From an uncultured Prevotella sp. (GTDB lineage: Bacteria > Bacteroidota > Bacteroidia > Bacteroidales > Bacteroidaceae): a stretch of 64,000 bases of DNA. The stretch is from the NCBI GenBank assembly GCA_900548195.1, contig URJQ01000001.1:14088-78087 (forward strand), given 5' to 3'. A program made the position numbers and the translations under genes. Positions 60,417-64,000 of this stretch are shown here, in pieces. The notes under the pieces are model-generated. The model saw nothing but the letters and a program-made list of their open reading frames with translations, searched no databases and had not been told where the DNA came from. Within the stretch, counting starts at the first letter, position 1; the number at the start of each line of letters is the position of its first letter.

Positions 60417-61187
60417 ATGGGCAAAGGTAAACTTGCAAAATTCGCTGATATGGAACGCTATGAGAATGTGTTCCAATATCCATTCTCTGTCGTTGACAAT
60501 GTTCCTTTCGAAATGAAGGGCCGTTGGAGAGAGATGTATTTCCATAATGACAACCCTATCGTGCTCGAATTGGGATGCGGAAAGGGAGAATATACCGTAG
60601 AACTCGCCAGATTATATCCTGAAATCAATTTCATCGGAGTGGATATCAAGGGCGCAAGAATGTGGACCGGAGCTACGCAAGCGCTCGAAGCAGGACTCAA
60701 GAACGTGGCATTCCTACGCACAAATATCGAGATAATCGACCGCTTCTTTGCCAAGGATGAGGTGCAGGAGATATGGCTTACCTTCTCCGACCCGCAGATG
60801 AAGAATGTGCACAAGCGCCTTACTTCCACTTTCTTCCTGGAGAGATACAGATGTTTCCTCGTCGATAATGGCATCATACATCTCAAGACCGACTCTAATT
60901 TCCTCTTCACATACACCACGTATATGGTGGAACACAATGCCCTCGACGTGCTCTTCCGCACCGAAGACCTCTATCACACTGAAGGAATCGACGACGAGAC
61001 AAGGAAAATCCTGAATATTCAGACCTACTATGAGGCGATGTGGATAGAGCGAGGACTCAACATAAAATATATGAAGTTCCACCTGCCACACGATAAGGTG
61101 CTGACAGAATCTGAGAAAGAAATCGAACTGGACGAATATCGTTCATACCATAGAGATAAACGTAGCCCTAAAGATACAGCGAAATGA
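60417..61187 (+). CDS. trmB: tRNA (guanine-N7-)-methyltransferase
   Basis: A 256-residue SAM-dependent enzyme, taking the ATG of [12 protein letters not shown]; the frame is open back to 60372, but that part overlaps the terminator. Motif I is [12 protein letters not shown], motif [14 protein letters not shown], and [19 protein letters not shown] is the Bacteroidota form of the TrmB substrate loop (FPDPW in E. coli). It makes m7G46 in tRNA variable loops. The stop overlaps the topB start by 4 bp (ATGA), so the two are coupled. Confidence 0.9.
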   Translation: MGKGKLAKFADMERYENVFQYPFSVVDNVPFEMKGRWREMYFHNDNPIVLELGCGKGEYTVELARLYPEINFIGVDIKGARMWTGATQALEAGLKNVAFLRTNIEIIDRFFAKDEVQEIWLTFSDPQMKNVHKRLTSTFFLERYRCFLVDNGIIHLKTDSNFLFTYTTYMVEHNALDVLFRTEDLYHTEGIDDETRKILNIQTYYEAMWIERGLNIKYMKFHLPHDKVLTESEKEIELDEYRSYHRDKRSPKDTAK

Positions 61188-63394
61188 TAGTCTGCATTGC
61201 CGAGAAACCAAGCGTAGCTAAGGATATTGCGAAAGTACTTGGTGCCACTTCTGCCTGCCAAGGATATATGGAAGGCAATGGATACCAGGTGACATGGACC
61301 TTCGGTCACTTATGTGAACTGAAGGAACCGGACGACTATACCCCTATGTGGAAAAGGTGGTCGCTCGGAGCCCTCCCTATGATTCCGCCGCGCTTTGGCA
61401 TAAAACTCAAGGACGACAGCGGCATCAAGGCGCAGTTTGCCATCATCGAGAGACTGATGCAGAATGCTGACAGCATCATCAACTGCGGTGATGCCGGGCA
61501 GGAAGGTGAACTCATCCAGCGCTGGGTGATGCAGAAGGCTGGAGCTAAATGCCCCGTAAAGCGACTCTGGATATCTTCTCTCACCGAGGAATCCATACGT
61601 GAAGGTTTCCAAAACCTTAAGGATCAGAGCGAGTATGAGCCTCTATATCTCGCAGGACTCTCACGTGCCATCGGCGATTGGCTCCTTGGCATGAATGCTA
61701 CTCGACTCTATACGCTGAAATATAGACCTGATGGAAGGAGCGGACAGGTGCTTTCCATCGGTAGAGTGCAGACGCCTACGCTCGCCATGATCGTCAATAG
61801 GCAGAAGGAGATAGAATGCTTTGAGCCTCGACAGTCATGGGTGTTGTCCACCATTTACCGCGATACCAAGTTTAATGCTATCGCTCATGATGAGGACGCA
61901 GAGGCTGAAGAAAGAGCTGAGATAGAGGCTGCTGCCAAGGAAGGCAAGACTATGAAGTCCAAAGGTCCTATCTTTCGCCAGATAGAATTCCAGACGGAAG
62001 AGACAGGAAAGGCTGTGCTCGACTCCATAAAGGATAATGATTTCACCGTGATATCTATCTCAAAGAAGAAAGGTACCGAGGCTCCGCCACGCCTTTATGA
62101 CCTCACGTCGCTACAGGTGGACTGCAACAGAAAGTTCGGTTACAGTGCCGACCTCACCCTGCAGCTCATTCAGTCGCTCTATGAGAAGAAGTTTACCACC
62201 TACCCACGCGTAGATACCACCTTCCTCTCTGACGATATATATGCCAAATGTCCGCAGACCATGAACGGACTATATAAGACTCAGTTTGGCGGACAGGCGC
62301 CATACGCTGACCTTATCAAGACTATTGGTGGCAAACCATTGAAGAAAAGCAAGAAAGTATTCGACTCATCAAAGGTCACCGACCACCATGCCATCATCCC
62401 GACTGGCGTTCCTCCGCAGGGCTTGTCTGACGCAGAGCGCAATGTATTCGACCTTGTGGCACGCGCCTTCATCGCCGCTTTCTATCCCGATATGAAGTTT
62501 GAGACCACCACTGTCATGGGTGAAGCGCCATTATCAGTCCCTTCTGCCGAAGTAACGCCTTATGCAGAGGATGGCAAGAAGATACTTTTCCGCACCTCAG
62601 GTCGCGTCATCGTAGATGAAGGATGGAAGGTGGTGTTCAGAAAGACTGCGGTGAAAGAGAATGAAGACGAAGCTATCGACGATAATTCTTCTTCCTCTTC
62701 GCTCCCGATATTCTCCAAGGGAGAGCATGGTCCTCACGTTCCGTCACTGGCGGAGAAGTGGACTCAGCCTCCAAAACCATACACCGAAGCCACCCTTCTC
62801 CGCGCTATGGAGACGGCAGGAAAGTTTGTGGATAACGATGAACTGCGTGACGCCATGAAGGAGAACGGCATAGGTCGTCCTTCCACCCGTGCCGCCATCA
62901 TCGAGACGCTCTTCCGTCGCCATTACATACGCAAGGAAAGGAAGAACCTCGTGGCCACACCCACCGGCGTCGAACTGATAGACCTCATCCGCGAGGAACT
63001 GATCAAGAGTCCCGAGCTCACCGGTATCTGGGAGAAGAAACTGCGTGACATCGAGCATAGGACGTATAATCCAGGACTCTTTATCAACGAACTGAAAGCG
63101 CAGATCCAAGCCATCGTCTATCAGGTGTTGTCCGACAACAGCAACCGCCGCGTCACGGTCATCGACCCGGAAGAGGAAAAGAAGCAGAAGAAAAAGTCTG
63201 TCAAGCCAGCCAAAGCGCCACGCCAAGCGAAAGCCAGCGCCAAGACGGCGGCTCCATCCTCCGCCGTTCCCGCAGTAGGCTCCGTCTGCCCGCTATGCGG
63301 AAAAGGCATCGTCGTCAAGGGAAAGACCGCATACGGATGCTCCAACTGGGCAAGCGGATGCACTTACCGCGTGCCGTTTGGAGATAATTCATAA
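61184..63394 (+). CDS. topB: DNA topoisomerase III
   Basis: A 736-residue type IA topoisomerase. The Toprim domain begins [20 protein letters not shown] with [13 protein letters not shown] as the acidic site. The catalytic Tyr340 is in [12 protein letters not shown], followed by the core motif DHHAIIPTG and [12 protein letters not shown] Lys/Ala-rich linker (about 665-702) leads to one C-terminal four-Cys zinc finger (CPLCGKG...CSNWASGC). It unlinks single-stranded DNA crossings, including replication and recombination intermediates. TopB paralogues also occur on mobile elements, but no other conjugation gene is seen here. Confidence 0.92.
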   Translation: MIVCIAEKPSVAKDIAKVLGATSACQGYMEGNGYQVTWTFGHLCELKEPDDYTPMWKRWSLGALPMIPPRFGIKLKDDSGIKAQFAIIERLMQNADSIINCGDAGQEGELIQRWVMQKAGAKCPVKRLWISSLTEESIREGFQNLKDQSEYEPLYLAGLSRAIGDWLLGMNATRLYTLKYRPDGRSGQVLSIGRVQTPTLAMIVNRQKEIECFEPRQSWVLSTIYRDTKFNAIAHDEDAEAEERAEIEAAAKEGKTMKSKGPIFRQIEFQTEETGKAVLDSIKDNDFTVISISKKKGTEAPPRLYDLTSLQVDCNRKFGYSADLTLQLIQSLYEKKFTTYPRVDTTFLSDDIYAKCPQTMNGLYKTQFGGQAPYADLIKTIGGKPLKKSKKVFDSSKVTDHHAIIPTGVPPQGLSDAERNVFDLVARAFIAAFYPDMKFETTTVMGEAPLSVPSAEVTPYAEDGKKILFRTSGRVIVDEGWKVVFRKTAVKENEDEAIDDNSSSSSLPIFSKGEHGPHVPSLAEKWTQPPKPYTEATLLRAMETAGKFVDNDELRDAMKENGIGRPSTRAAIIETLFRRHYIRKERKNLVATPTGVELIDLIREELIKSPELTGIWEKKLRDIEHRTYNPGLFINELKAQIQAIVYQVLSDNSNRRVTVIDPEEEKKQKKKSVKPAKAPRQAKASAKTAAPSSAVPAVGSVCPLCGKGIVVKGKTAYGCSNWASGCTYRVPFGDNS

Positions 63395-63426
63395 TTCGTA
63401 ACGATAAGACAACAAACCGACAAGCG

Positions 63427-63525
63427 TTGCCTGGAAGGCAATACCGAGCGAAGCGAGAGTAACCCGGGACGAAGTCTCGGGATTTATAGCCAAGAAGAGA
63501 GCGTCTGTCTGGAAGACAGTACCAA
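63427..63525. repeat. Paired GGA-loop hairpin element, copy 2
   Basis: TTGCCT-GGA-AGGCAA (63427-63441) and CTGTCT-GGA-AGACAG (63505-63519), with the conserved middle ACCGAGCGAAGCGAGAGTAA. The first stem differs in sequence from copy 1 (TAGGCT/AGCCTA) but keeps pairing, and the distance between hairpin starts is 78 nt in both. Confidence 0.82.
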
Positions 63526-63588
63526 CATATGAATTATAATACACAGCTCAAGAGCCTACGGGCTCTTTCGCCCACGCTCAAAATCTAT

Positions 63589-63803
63589 CACGGATAACAC
63601 AGATGCGACGGATTTCATCTTTCACGGATTTTCTTTATTGTTTTTGGATTTGATACTGATTTTCTTGCGCCTGTACGGCGCTGGATTCCTCCAGTTGGGG
63701 CAGATTCGTCAAAATCCATGCGCCCAACAGGCGCATACAATCCGAGACAATAGAAAATAAAAATCCGTGAAAGAACAGATCCGTTGCATCCATGCTATCC
63801 GTG
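63589..63803. repeat. 215-bp imperfect palindrome of CACGGAT words
   Basis: The left arm (63589-about 63650) and right arm (about 63742-63803) are inverted copies at roughly three matches in four. The centre contains a second inverted pair around TGCGCCTGTACGGCGC and GCGCCCAACAGGCGCA. Confidence 0.7.
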
Positions 63804-64000
63804 TTTCTCTTTGAACGCTTGTGGTCGTCGCGAAGCGATGAGCACAAAGGTGTAACACCATAAACAAACATCCGTTCAATCCGTCAGATCCGTGTTCGAA
63901 AAAAAACACATGACCTCAGAGGTTTTAATTGACCACGGATTTAAGCTCTAAGTTTGCAGAAGAATGCGACGCAGTCGCATAAACTCCAAAATAATCAAGG

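Larger units (their letters stand above)
63395..64000. other. Non-coding, repeat-dense end of the window
   Basis: No gene is supported in 606 bases. It contains the GGA-loop hairpin element (63427-63525), a hairpin GAGCC-TAC-GGGCTC (about 63550-63564), a 215-bp imperfect palindrome built of CACGGAT/ATCCGTG words (63589-63803), and further ATCCGT words (63871-63897) and CACGGAT (63933-63939). Two minus-strand frames of 66 and 78 codons fall inside the palindrome and were rejected. Confidence 0.75.

Noticed and set aside
61184..63394. topB as a sign of a conjugative element
   Set aside because: It is coupled to the housekeeping trmB gene and no tra, mob or integrase gene is present, so it is read as chromosomal topoisomerase III.
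63635..63909. Two minus-strand open frames at the window end
   Set aside because: Both lie in the long palindrome and related repeats and share no features with known proteins.

Overview
The window looks like chromosomal DNA of a Bacteroidota member, most likely a gut or rumen Prevotellaceae (Prevotella/Segatella/Xylanibacter type). The signs are two SusC/SusD pairs, many lipoproteins with Bacteroidota-type surface signals, genes without Shine-Dalgarno sequences, and repeated upstream motifs matching the Bacteroidota promoter (-33 TTTG, about 19-21 bp, then -7 TAnnTTTG). Species cannot be fixed from the sequence alone. Families are named from recognised motifs; no database search was run.

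Layout. 1-0.84 kb: 3' end of a GH51 arabinofuranosidase. 1.4-5.6 kb: nucleotidyltransferase, DHH phosphoesterase, DUF4827 lipoprotein and glmM, all plus strand. 5.8-6.1 kb, minus: SRP RNA followed by tRNA-Thr(UGU) with a 4-nt spacer and one shared terminator. 6.3-9.1 kb: DUF4199 membrane protein, then an overlapping GT2/DUF6452/DUF6048 cluster. 9.2-16.3 kb: apbE coupled to a Crp/Fnr-type regulator, an M3 peptidase, dCMP deaminase, S41 (CtpA) protease, 5-formyl-THF cyclo-ligase and a DUF721 protein. 16.9-20.8 kb: recF (minus), diverging from a TPR protein, ribH and a small hypothetical; a minus-strand lipoprotein follows. 20.9-24.6 kb: fhs (minus) diverging from a long RelA/SpoT homologue. 24.8-29.9 kb, minus: sppA, lpxK, thiL and a PHP hydrolase. 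30.8-58.7 kb: a large plus-strand glycan-use region. 58.8-63.4 kb: xseB, ilvE, trmB and topB. The last 0.6 kb has no gene and is dense in repeats.

The glycan region begins with a CE12-type rhamnogalacturonan acetylesterase, a 1528-residue PL11-type rhamnogalacturonan lyase fused to autotransporter-like beta repeats, and an unrecognised 974-residue secreted protein. It continues as FAS1-SusC-SusD-FAS1-FAS1-SusC-SusD. The FAS1 lipoproteins sit 5 bp upstream of each susC and take the place normally held by surface glycan-binding proteins. A pectin (rhamnogalacturonan-I) target is inferred from the two enzymes. No HTCS, ECF-sigma or SusR-type regulator is present in the window.

The second theme is a rich set of intergenic repeat families: three arrays of 22-bp-phased quasi-palindromes, four AT-rich palindromes with AAATATCAATA ends at gene ends, three MITE-like inverted repeats, GAAGAAT elements bracketing the PHP gene, TTGTTTAG/AACAACCA inverted repeats, an exact 33-bp repeat present twice, and paired GGA-loop hairpins with identical 78-nt spacing at two loci. 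Two housekeeping proteins look catalytically altered: the RelA/SpoT homologue (synthetase half) and lumazine synthase (catalytic His replaced by Gln).
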